Of a stretch of 64,000 nucleotides of DNA, positions 23,530 to 33,400 are shown one piece after another. Positions within the stretch are counted from its first letter, which is position 1. Every line of letters starts with the position of its first letter. Location of the stretch: assembly GCF_035083965.1 (NCBI RefSeq), contig NC_089726.1:22304559-22368558 (forward strand), read 5' to 3'. The position numbers and the translations under genes were made by a program. This DNA comes from Branchiostoma lanceolatum. Taxonomy: Eukaryota; Chordata; Leptocardii; Amphioxiformes; Branchiostomatidae. Below the pieces are notes generated by a model. The model saw only the letters and a program-made list of their open reading frames with translations, ran no database searches and was not told where the DNA came from.

Positions 23530-25130
23530 GTGTTCAGCACCAAGGACAGGTAGCTTGCTTCTGTGCATACGAGTGTTTTGATTTTGAATTTTTTTTTTTG
23601 GCCGGGCGCTTAATGATTGGTTACTTTTTAAAGAAACTCACAAGTAATTAACAATTTTCCGCCTTCTTCTATTGCACCTTTTATTAAAGGATCAAAAGCG
23701 CCCCCTACCAATCCTTATGACAACCGCAATATTCTACTTCAACGTAGACATTAAAAAGGATCAAGCCTGGATGTTCAGCATCAAGGACAGTTTGCTTTCT
23801 TGCGTGTGTAAAACTGGCCTGATTATGAATCAACTGCAGCACTACGAACAGGCGTGTTTGTATGTCTGACAGGTGTGGTGTTTAGAATGAAAGACGGTTT
23901 TTTTTCTGATCATTGAGATGTCTACTTCAGGACCAAGGACAGGTGCGTTTGTGTATCTTACAGGTGTGGTGTCCAAATAGATACGTTAGTGTGAGAGCAA
24001 CGATCAACACCATTGTAAGCCTAACAGATTTGTCTTCGAAGCGTAATTTAGCATTAACGTTAGATATTTATGTGTGTGTGTAAGTGTGTGTCTGTGTGTG
24101 TGTCTGTGTATTTGCATATGACTTTGGTTTCATACATATTTGACTAGCGTACGTTTAGCGCGAAGAACATGTCGCTTGCTTCCGTGTGGACAACCGTTCC
24201 AATTGAATGTTTTTGTTCAAAAGTGAAAGATTTTCTGCCATAGCGCATTTATACTTTTGGAAAAAGCGTTGCCTGGTAATCCTTGCTAGAACTCCAATTT
24301 TCTCATTTCAATGACACTCCATCCTCATGGATCAAAAGCGTCGCCTTGCACTGTTAATCAGAACTGCACTGCAATCTTCGCAGTGACTGTTCGTTTTTTT
24401 ATGATCAAAGAGGAAATGGCGGAAAATAAGCCACAGAATAATCAATACCGGACTCCTATCACACGACCAGGGCACGTACGGAAATATATACTACTGCTCT
24501 CTATGAAACTTTGTGATCCGTCAGTTTATCGCCGGCATTGCGCTGCCAGGTTACGCGTTTGATCCTCGAGAACAAAATCTAGTACAATCTCATGGATCAT
24601 AAGCGTCACCTAGCAATGTTTACTAGATCTGCAATGATTCGCGGTCCACCGCTATCCTGTTGTAAAGCATTATGCTGTGTACATGCAACACTTTGAAACA
24701 CACGTATACACATTTACTATTCCACAATAGACGAACCGTGTCCAGCACCAAGAATAGATCTGCAATTCTTCATGATAAGCCGCCGCCACTTTGAAAGTAC
24801 CGTGTTGTGCACAGGAAAAGCTTTACAAACACATACTATACAGACGATAGAAAAACTGTTCATCAGGTTTGAAATATGGCAGAAAGTGGATTTCAAACGT
24901 CCCCGTGGTCGTGTCACAGTAAGTTCGTGAATGGCCATTGATGGGACCAGGGTTCACTTCCCTTCCTTCTCCTCAATGATTTGTCGTATGTGATTAAGAA
25001 AGCAGGTAAAATGCATCAGCACAATGAATAGGTGTGTTTGTCTCTCTCTCTGTTTGTCGCCTGGTAATTTTAAGAGAAGTGCATTTATCTACCGTCAGTG
25101 ATGCTCTAGGCTCATCGGTCAAAAGCGATC
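23530..25130. repeat. Degenerate long-period repeat region
   Basis: Diverged copies of two linked motifs recur at uneven spacing. 'cagcaccaaggacaggt' and variants occur near 23535, 23775, 23930, 24165 and 24735. 'ggatcaaaagcg' and variants occur near 23690, 24330, 24595 and 25115. A short TG tract lies at 24072-24111. The second motif recurs inverted near 25305 and 26165. No coding signal is seen. Confidence 0.5.
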
Positions 25131-25668
25131 TCACAGCTCTGGGATGGAATCTCAGCTGATAAGGCATCCAGCGTGATTTGTTTCACTATGTAGGTCCCTG
25201 GTCACACCACGGGAGTCCACCTGCCTCAGGTATAGTATAAGTTTATTTCTAAAATGCTGAACGTTCACAGCAAAGTACTTTTCAACAGGACATCTCACTG
25301 CAAACGCTTTTGATCCATGAAGAAGGAGGTGTTATATCAGAAGCAATATTTCCAACTTAATGAGCCGCTGTGTCATCAATGACGTTACCACACACGCAAT
25401 ATCATTCATCTCTCGATCTGTTAATTTTGTCATTAGTATATATCCTAATTGAGTGTTTGAGACGTTTCGCAAGAAATTTTTATTATCTTTTGACAAGGCC
25501 AAATTTGAATGGGTTTTGCTTTCATCAGTCCTGCTCTGTATGCTAATTTCTGAATGTTTGATTTGATTTATTTTTTTGTATGAAAACATACTGCCAGGGC
25601 CGCAGTACCTTACAAGCCGAAGGCTATTACAAAGGGCTAGTCCTGGTGACTGAATTACATATACATTA

Positions 25669-26112
25669 GTGCTGCGTACCGGTACTGTGTACTGGTACAG
25701 TGCCGTGAAAATCGATTAGGTACACGTCCAAAAAACATGATCATGAAGTACCGGTACTGTACCGATATAAATTTACAGCAAGTATGTGCTTATTTTGTGA
25801 CTGATCTCCTGACCCCATTGCCACATGCGACACCAAACCGTAACAAAAGTGACACCTTGGGACAGCATAACTAATATGCAACAGATCTTTCAGGCTGGTC
25901 GGGAGTTTTGATAGCAAGACCGTAGTTTGGCGGTAAGAAACCTAATTATGTTCTTTGAATAAAGATACTGACAAGTTGTTAACAGCTTATTAATGTTTCT
26001 GTCATGATTGAAGAAGTTCAGAAGAACACATGATAATTTGTCAAATTGTTCAGGTACAGGTACAGGTCTGGACCTGTGCCTGTACCTGATGTTACGTTTA
26101 GGTACGCAGCAC
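25669..26112. mobile_element. Inverted-repeat element with GTGCTGCGTACC ends, 444 bp
   Basis: GTGCTGCGTACC at the left is inverted as GGTACGCAGCAC at the right. Inner palindromes of GGTACAG/CTGTACC type (for example 'ggtacaggtacaggtctgga' then 'cctgtgcctgtacct') lie near both ends. A related partial copy is at about 29070-29150. Confidence 0.65.
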
Positions 26113-26479
26113 AAATATACATGTAACGTACAATATAAGTGCTTCATCATCATTCAATGAACCGCTAGAAGTCGCTTTTGATCCTTGGACCCCACCTTCG
26201 AAATTCCCGGCTGATCGCACTCCATGCCTGAAAAGTCGCCAACACAGCGAAGGGAAGAAATTGTATTGTTTTGTGTTTCACTGATCTATTAATATGTTGT
26301 TCGTCTGTTGATACACATATATACGTTTTATAGTCCACATTGTGGCAAAGAAAAACAGCTTATAACCAAACAGAAACACACACGCCCCAGCCCAACCGAT
26401 TGCTGTCCATCAGACTGGTTCAAGCGGGCGTGTTTGCAATGGCAACGGCGTTTATGAGAAGCGCCTAGAAGGTCAAGGT

Positions 26480-26765
26480 CTAAGAAAAAGTTGCAATTAT
26501 TATGAAATATACGTGGTCAGGAAAGATGAACAAACTCAAAACACAGAGTATGGTATACCCGATAATAGATTCTTCATTTTTGTTCTGACTTTCACATCTT
26601 CTTCTTTGACTTTGGAATAGACTGTGACATTCTACGACATCAGTATCCGTTTTTTTGTGTGTGTGCAATTTACAGCTTGTATGGGCATGTTTACAGCATT
26701 TTTCTTGAAAGCGGACGAAAATTGATGTGCACGGATGTCATCCATATAATCATATCAACATGGCC
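26480..26765. mobile_element. MITE with GGCCATGTTGATTTGAT ends, copy C (5'-truncated)
   Basis: The interior matches copies A and B ('ggtatacccgataatagatt', 'cttctttgactttgg'). The 3' end 'gatgtcatccatataatcat' then 'atcaacatggcc' is intact; the 5' inverted end is missing. Confidence 0.65.
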
Positions 26766-26769
26766 TTAT

Positions 26770-28230
26770 TTGCATATTCTGGCGTATCTATGAAATATCA
26801 CAGCTGTCCATCACTGTTGAAGACCTTGACCTCGAGCGAAACCGAAGTGCCACATGGGAACATCGTCCTCAAGAAATGGATAAGACGTTAGGTACTTGTA
26901 AGACTGGCTTCAGTCTTTCCTCTTTAAAGTGATGAACTCGGAGAGGTCTTTGACTGCTTTGCAGTGCCTGTGAATCATAATTGATATGCTGGCTCTATGA
27001 TGGATTGATAAGTCAATTTGTATCATGGCTGCCACTAGTAGTAGTAGTTAGTAGTCCACTGTCTTCTGCTGCTGCCGCTGACAATTGATGATACCGTCCA
27101 AAGGAAATCCCTGCAGTGTAGTCTTCATCAGTGCACTGATGTAATATGTACGTGGATGTCTAACCTTCATCGACGTATCATTGCTTTGATTTACACAATG
27201 TCCAATGAATAAGTTCATCAATATCTCCATGTCTCACATGTGAAATAACTGTAACGTTTTATCTCTACACAGTAAGTCATGAAATACTCCAAATCTATCT
27301 TTGAGAAAACTGTGTCTCCCGGGTCATCTAGCCTTTTGGAGAAAATAGAGCCAAAGGGGCCCGTTTGTGAGATAATCCGGTCTTGGGGGAAATTGGGGGA
27401 AATTGGGACAAATGGGGCCAGCTGGCCCAGGGCTTCAGGAACATCCAAGAGAAATGGGGCCCGTGTGGTCGACTGGCCTCCCAGATACTCCAGAAACGGT
27501 TTGAAAATAATGATGTTTTCAGATGCTTGGTGAAAGGAACACCTATACATTACTATATAAACAGTTCCTTCATCATATTCTATGATTCGACATGTTGCGA
27601 GGTATTGCAGTCCTCATTTTCAGATGGTAACGTAAAGCTGAGGTTAAGGTGTCAGCCTCTGGCACCGAATCTCATTGTGTAAAAGAACCCAACACACTTA
27701 TTGAGAAGAGCAGGGGTGACCTGGTGTGCTTGGCTGAAAATACAAGCCATAGAGAAGCCGCATGTCATATTTGAGTAAACCTTTAAAACCTGAGTAAACC
27801 TTTGAAAAACAAGATCTCCAATCAGTAAAAGCCATAGCCATGCGATGCTAGTTTTATTTGCAAGTCATTTCCCGAGGGCTAATTGTAACATGAAACAATG
27901 TACAGGGAAAGTATACGGACAGTGTAAGTTAACAATGGTGTCAAGTGGAATAAGTGACTATTCTAACAACTACTGTGGAATACAATCCAAGCGTTTCGGG
28001 TTTGACTTCTTTTTTGTCAGTAACGCTTAACAATATTGAAGAGGAAATATTTATGTTGTACCTTTTTGAGTTTAACATCATTTCAAGGTGTTTTTCTTGT
28101 ATAATATATTAATTGATTATGCTTTTCATTGATACTCTTATGATATTCTTCCAGTCACAAGTCAGAGTGCATCATTTGATCACCACCAAGCAGCCATGTA
28201 CATGTTCAAATGCACTTCGTAAAACTTGCG
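26770..28230. other. Intergenic, no gene seen
   Basis: Open frames at 27279-27682 have no recognisable domain. A fragment at about 27620-27740 ('aaaagaacccaacacactta', 'gtgacctggtgtgcttggct') looks like the 3' part of a SINE-type repeat, but boundaries are unclear. Confidence 0.35.
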
Positions 28231-28235
28231 ATTCA

Positions 28236-28465
28236 CTAGCCTCTACCAGGCTCCACAGGTCGCTGGAAAAATCATAGTACAGTAATTGGCCAAATAGACG
28301 GATAACATGCCAGAGAAGCTAGTCCGCTATGGAAGTTACAGCTTGCGACCTCTTGATGGCAAATGGTCCCTACCTCCGTAGCCCACTCCCTTAGCATACA
28401 ATTCACTCTATTTGGCCTATTTTGACTATTTTTCCAGCCATCCGCGGGGCCTGGTAGAGGCTAGC
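28236..28465. mobile_element. MITE with CTAGCCTCTACCAGGC ends, 230 bp
   Basis: CTAGCCTCTACCAGGC at the left matches the inverted right end GCCTGGTAGAGGCTAG. The inner 'ctggaaaaat' and 'atttttccag' are also inverted. It lies downstream of LAMTOR5. Confidence 0.8.
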
Positions 28466-28705
28466 GATTCCACCACCTACACTGTATTTGTCCAAGATAA
28501 GAAATCAGAACATTCAGACATGAGTATCAATTCAGGGCCTCTTCAATAAAATTTATACTTTCATTGATTCCTTCAACAGGGATGCCAAAGTATTCATACC
28601 AGAATTCATAGGAGTCCTACGGAATACATGTACATACAAGTTTTTTTACGAAATTCATACCATCAACTACTAAGGAACATACGGATTCTATAAAGTCCCT
28701 TTGAA

Positions 28706-30770
28706 CTATGTTGGTACTTTGGCCTTGTGTATCGCCATAGTGACATCATCATGCTTTTTGATCATCAAGGTCCTGGAATGAAAGAAAAAAAAAAAACATC
28801 ACAATTAAAATCACACATTGCAAAACTTCCTAACCAGCTTTCTCAACATAGTTTTCTTAGGAACGCAAAGTTTGAACCGGTAACAACATAATATTCAATT
28901 GTGCAGGGTATTATTTTTATGAAAACACAGATGAGAATTCGACTCCAGCCTTGCAAATGTGTTTTATGTGCTGGAGTATAGTATAGATGTGGCTTTAGTG
29001 CCTTCCACGGTAATTTCATAGTAATTCTATCTGTCAAAATGGCCATCCCCTGAGTCAGACTTGACTGATTAGGGTTCAGGTATTTTGGACCTGTACCTAA
29101 TTGATTGTACCAGGTACTGTATCAGCACACTGTACTGGTACACAGCTCTACATTAATGTGTAACTTACGATGCGTCTGACTCTATGCAGACGATTGGATC
29201 CTCCTCCGAGGAAGGGTCCAGTTGTCCGGCCAGCTCGGACAGCCGGGTGACCATTCCTGCTGAGTCTCCGGACACTGAACCTTTGGCTGGAGAAATACTT
29301 GTACAGGATTCATTTGAAATAAACAACATCTATGATAGATGTATACAATATCTGTAGTGTGTTGTGATAAAGTTATATGATATCTGTAGTATGTTATGAT
29401 AGAGTTATAAAAATTTGCAATTTGTGGTTTGATAGAGTTATATGACATGTAGAGTGGTGTAATAGAGTTATACGATAATCTTTACTTTAGTGTGGTGTAA
29501 TGGAGTTATACAATACCTTTAGTGTGGTATGATAGAGTTATACAAAATCTGTAGTGTGGTAGATAGAGTTAAGCCTGTAGTGTGGTGTAATAGAGTTATA
29601 CAATATCTGTAGTGTGGTGTTATAGAGTTATACAATATCTGTAGTGTGATGACATTGTGAGTGAGTTATATGACACCTGTAGTGTAGTGCTAATTGAGTT
29701 ATCCCATTGTTACTTCATTTCTCTCTCTCTAGTCCATCCCTTCTTCTCTCACTCACCTCCTAGACACATGCCGTGTTGGTTAGCACACATGGTCCCCAGG
29801 ACACCATGGGTGGTCATCCTGTGGGGTCAACCAAAGCAATATTAGTGCCAAAAATTGAAATAGAATAATGCTGAAATCTTTATAGTAGTGACATTTGCTA
29901 ACACTGTTTAGCACATTTGCGTGGAAACTATGTACTGTGAGCATTTTAAAACTGTGCAAAAACGTGCCATACGATGATCCCCTTAGTTTCACAAGCCTAC
30001 AAAACTCCGGCAACGATTTTCAGTGAGTTCTAACATCATAACAACAGCGTATTTTTGCATCATGGACGTTGCTATACATTGTGAAACTATTGTTTGAACT
30101 AATCATGTATAGAAATTATGAAATAAATAGACTTTCATTTTTCAAGATGGAAAATTTTCGGGCCCTAGTTTACTAGTATCACTTGGGTTTCCTTTAATGT
30201 ATGTGTAGTTCCCTGCAGTACCTCTGTATCCTACAGTCATCAAACATCAACATGCTCCTCTCATCAATTACAAACATACTCTTGTCACTACTGATTATGA
30301 ATATTTATCTCCAATGATAATTGTTGTCTGAGAGTGCATGCGAAACTCATATGACTCTAAAAGATGGGGAACATTTTGTCAATAATACTATTTTTAGTTT
30401 TTTTTAAATCTTATCAAAAGGAATGAGGATCATCCTATCAATAGTACAAAAATCTAATTGTTGATGGGAACATTCCTTCAATAGTGCATTAAACAAATCT
30501 TATCAACAGGATCATCCTGTCAATTGTGCAAAAAAATGCCATATTGACAGGGACAATAGTGCAATTTTTTAAATTGCGCCAATTTTCTTATTGAAAGGAT
30601 CATGATGTCAACTGTGCAAAACATTCAGGAACATTCTGTCTACAAAACAACACTGAGGCTGCAAGCAAGAGAAGGCCTGCAACAGTCACCATGGCTTATC
30701 AAACTTACCGACAGGAAAACTACAGCAAAACTTACGTTTCCTCCAGGTGTTTGTCCAACTCTTTCTCCAT
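28706..30770 (-). CDS. LAMTOR5: LAMTOR5 (HBXIP), Ragulator complex subunit
   Basis: Four coding exons on the - strand: 30770-30736, 29818-29757, 29286-29169 and 28772-28706 (stop TAG), giving 93 aa; the common human form is 91 aa. All donors and acceptors are GT-AG and every junction keeps frame. The protein starts MEKELDKHLEET. It continues with 'GVLGTMCANQHGMCLGAKG', aligning to the roadblock-fold core of LAMTOR5, and ends with the diagnostic 'DPIVCIESDAS' and 'IKKHDDVTMAIHK', like the family's VCLESD...IMIQKHDGITVAVHK. Known role: roadblock-domain subunit of the lysosomal Ragulator, which anchors and activates Rag GTPases for mTORC1 signalling. No signal or membrane segment is present, as expected. 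Intron 1 holds a TTAA MITE abutting the exon 2 acceptor; intron 2 holds a minisatellite. The identification is from remembered family sequence; I am confident. Confidence 0.9.
29330..29700. repeat. Minisatellite, about 32-bp unit, in LAMTOR5 intron 2
   Basis: Repeats of 'tgtagtgtggtgtaatagag' plus 'ttatacaatatc' occur about ten times with drift. It is non-coding and fills most of the intron between exons 2 and 3. Confidence 0.85.
29824..30193. mobile_element. TTAA-flanked MITE, copy 3, abutting a splice acceptor
   Basis: The left end (ggtcaaccaaagcaatatta) and right end (acttgggtttcct then TTAA) match copies 1 and 2. The left TTAA flank is degraded. Its left edge is only about 4-6 bp from the LAMTOR5 exon 2 acceptor AG (29819-29820). 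Confidence 0.8.
30400..30625. repeat. Degenerate repeats of GGATCATCCTGTCAA type in LAMTOR5 intron 1
   Basis: Five or six diverged copies of 'ggatcatcctgtcaatagtg' followed by 'caaaaa'. The same kind of array occurs at 2640-2810. Confidence 0.6.
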
Positions 30771-30774
30771 TTCA

Positions 30775-31805
30775 AACCTTGCTGTACTGAGAACAGGGTC
30801 CACGGGGTCCGACTCCAAGTTGCAAATGCTTTCACGTGTTGACTAAAAGTCATGGGAGAAATAGTCCATTACTTCACAAGGGGGTGTAATAATATACGGT
30901 AGATTTTTAATTTTTATATTTTAAGAAATATATTGTGCATTATTGGTATCTTTAAAAGAATTCTGGTATCGAATTCAAATAAAAACATAGATGATGTGTA
31001 ATATTTTGAGGTTGACATTGATATTATAAAATGTAATATGTTACCTAATTCCAGAGGTAGACTATTCTTACCCGCTATGCTTTGCGGTTGGTCAAAGGTC
31101 ATATATGTAAACTTCCGGGTTTGTCCACCAAGGACGTGGGTCACAGATGAGATATGATTGTTATACTCATAACGTGAAGCATTATGCAAAATATCACTGT
31201 CGTTTATCTGATCACACTTTCAGATTGAGAATGCTTTTACTGTGTCTAGAGATGACGATAAAGCGGTAGACTACATTCAACGTTGGGAATTTTGACAGTG
31301 AGTTCGGAGTCCGAATCCCGTCTTCGAACGGTAAGCAGTCATGTTACGTTTAGCAAGGAGGTTTGTTTAAAGTGTATGTACGGTACGGTACTTACGAAGG
31401 CCCCAAAATAAAAGTACACATTTATATGTGGAGTCTGTTCCGAGTCACTGTGGGTATGTATCCTCATAGAATATCAACCTGTATTTCATACTTGACGTTA
31501 ATACCTAAGAGATAATTCTTAAACAGAATTTGAATGTAGCCTATTCGGAACTATTCCTAGTCACTGTTGGTATATATATCCTCATAGAATATCTACTTAC
31601 GCTTCACACTTAACGTTATACTTTAGAGATAGTTTTGAACAGAAGTTGAATGTTGACAATGGCACAAGAAGAAAGGGGGGAAAAGGATAGATTATCTCAG
31701 TTGGTAGCAAAGAATTTGTCCAATTGAGGGGCTGTTTTTCTGAAAGTATTTGCTGACAAGGCAAAGATAGCCAGGATGATAGCACATATCTTAATTCTTA
31801 TGTTA
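30775..31805. other. LAMTOR5 upstream region, nothing recognised
   Basis: This would contain the LAMTOR5 promoter on the - strand. I see no convincing TATA box and no exon. An internal duplication of 'tcatagaatatc' contexts occurs at about 31440-31480 and 31555-31600. Confidence 0.35.
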
Positions 31806-31809
31806 TGTG

Positions 31810-31990
31810 CAGTGCTTTAGCACACAGTTCCACTTAGGGGGTAACCGATCTGGGAGACCTCTGTTCAAATTCGGGGAAGGGCATCCTGGTTGGAGCTGCA
31901 TTCGTCTTTCAGAAGGGACGTAAAATGGGGGTCACGTGGTCGAGGAGGTGCACACAAAAAGACCCATGTCTCAGCCTCATTACTCATCAG
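31810..31990 (+). mobile_element. tRNA-derived SINE, family B, copy 1
   Basis: It has a tRNA-like head (gggagacctctgttcaaatt, a decayed B box), then 'gttggagctgcattcgtctt', 'agaagggacgtaaaatgggg'. The same order is found at 63440-63745 and, in part, 33705-33935. Confidence 0.6.
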
Positions 31991-32061
31991 ATGGGTACCT
32001 TAGCTGCCTTAGTAGATGAATATCTCATATGTAGCAAAAGTCTTTTATTACCTTCGTCGAC

Positions 32062-33277
32062 GAAGTTTCGTCGAGAAGGTTATTCGATGATGCTTGTCTG
32101 TGTGTCTGTTAGTGAACAGAATAAGTCGAGAACGCCTGGATGGTTTGTTGTCGTAGTTGGTGTGTCGGTGTGTATGTGGGAAATCTCAAGATGATTAGAT
32201 TTTGGGCGAAGTGTTTTGCATAATTAACGAGAAAAGTGTAAAAATGTGTTATATTGTATGCTGAAGTATGTGTACGTGTTGGCTGTGTTGTTCCAAGGCA
32301 TCATGGATAGGGGTAGGGGTCATGAGGGGTCATGTTGAAGGCAGGAAACGTCAGTTACACAAATTGGCTGTCAGCCAGCTGTAGGCATTGGTAAGGTAGT
32401 CTCCAAGCAGACCTATGGGTTGGCTATAGCAGGGGCAGGTTTTGCTTCAGACTTTGAAAGGGAATTACTCAAGAAGGGCTTGGTGGATGGTCATAAATTT
32501 TTGTAAGTACATAGCTTGAGTGCTGATGTACATGATTAGATACTTATTATGCAAATCAGTATCTAATTTGCATAATTAATGAGGAAAGTTTATACATCCA
32601 TCAATTTCCATGATAGGACTCTCAAACATGTGACATATGTAACTGAGGAAGAGAGAAATATTAATAGATATCAGCTTTGCAAATGAGAACCTCATTGACA
32701 TAATTAATGAGAAAAACTATAACTCGAGATGGTCTTGATGGATGGTCATGATTTTTGGTATGTAGATAGCTTACGTGATGCTTTGTATGATTGGATGATA
32801 ATTATGCAAATCAAATTCTAACTCGCATGATTAATGAGGCAATTTTAAAAATCTGCTGTGTTCCATGATATGACTATTCAAATATGTGACATTTGTAACT
32901 AAGGAAGAGAGGAATGTTGATAGATAGGAAATATGCAAATGTGGGCCTAATTAGCATAGTTAATGAGGAACTACTATAATTCCATACTAGTAAATGACGG
33001 CAATTTCATACTTGTGGCATTAGGAAGTTGTGTGAATGTGAACACCATTGAATCAAATTATGCTAATAAGGAGGGAGCTTATTTGCATAATTGATGATAA
33101 ATGTTAGCATAACCTTCTTTGTTAAGCTCATAGTCATAACAAGGAGGTTTGGACAACTTATGTTATTTGGGTGAAGAGGACCAACTGGTATGATTGATGA
33201 TTGATGAAAAACACTCCTAATACGTCAGTCATAAAGGTCAAAATCATTTGACGAAGGTATGAGGTCGTAGAACTCTT
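32062..33277 (+). mobile_element. Helitron-like dispersed repeat, copy 4 (most complete)
   Basis: It begins near 'cgacgaagtttcgtcgagaa' plus 'ggttat' and runs through a repeated internal cassette: 'aactcgagatggtcttgatg', 'ggtcatgatttttggtatgt', 'tatgcaaatcaaattc', 'ataattaatgagg', 'ctctcaaacatgtgacatat', 'gtaactgaggaagag'. It ends 'gaaggtatgaggtcgtagaa' then 'ctcttgtt', where other copies have CTAGT. About 1.2 kb, non-coding, between LAMTOR5 and the thiamine transporter. Confidence 0.6.
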
Positions 33278-33400
33278 GTTCATTCATACAGTACTACCAT
33301 TCATGACATTAGACTCTTTAATACACTTGTTCACTTTGATATGAATATAAATGGAACATCTGTCAATATTCTTAGATCTTTGCTCCTCAGAGATACAAAG

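Noticed and set aside
27279..27682. Overlapping + strand frames of 84-99 codons
   Set aside because: Two shifted frames are open over the same GC-richer stretch, and neither resembles a known family.
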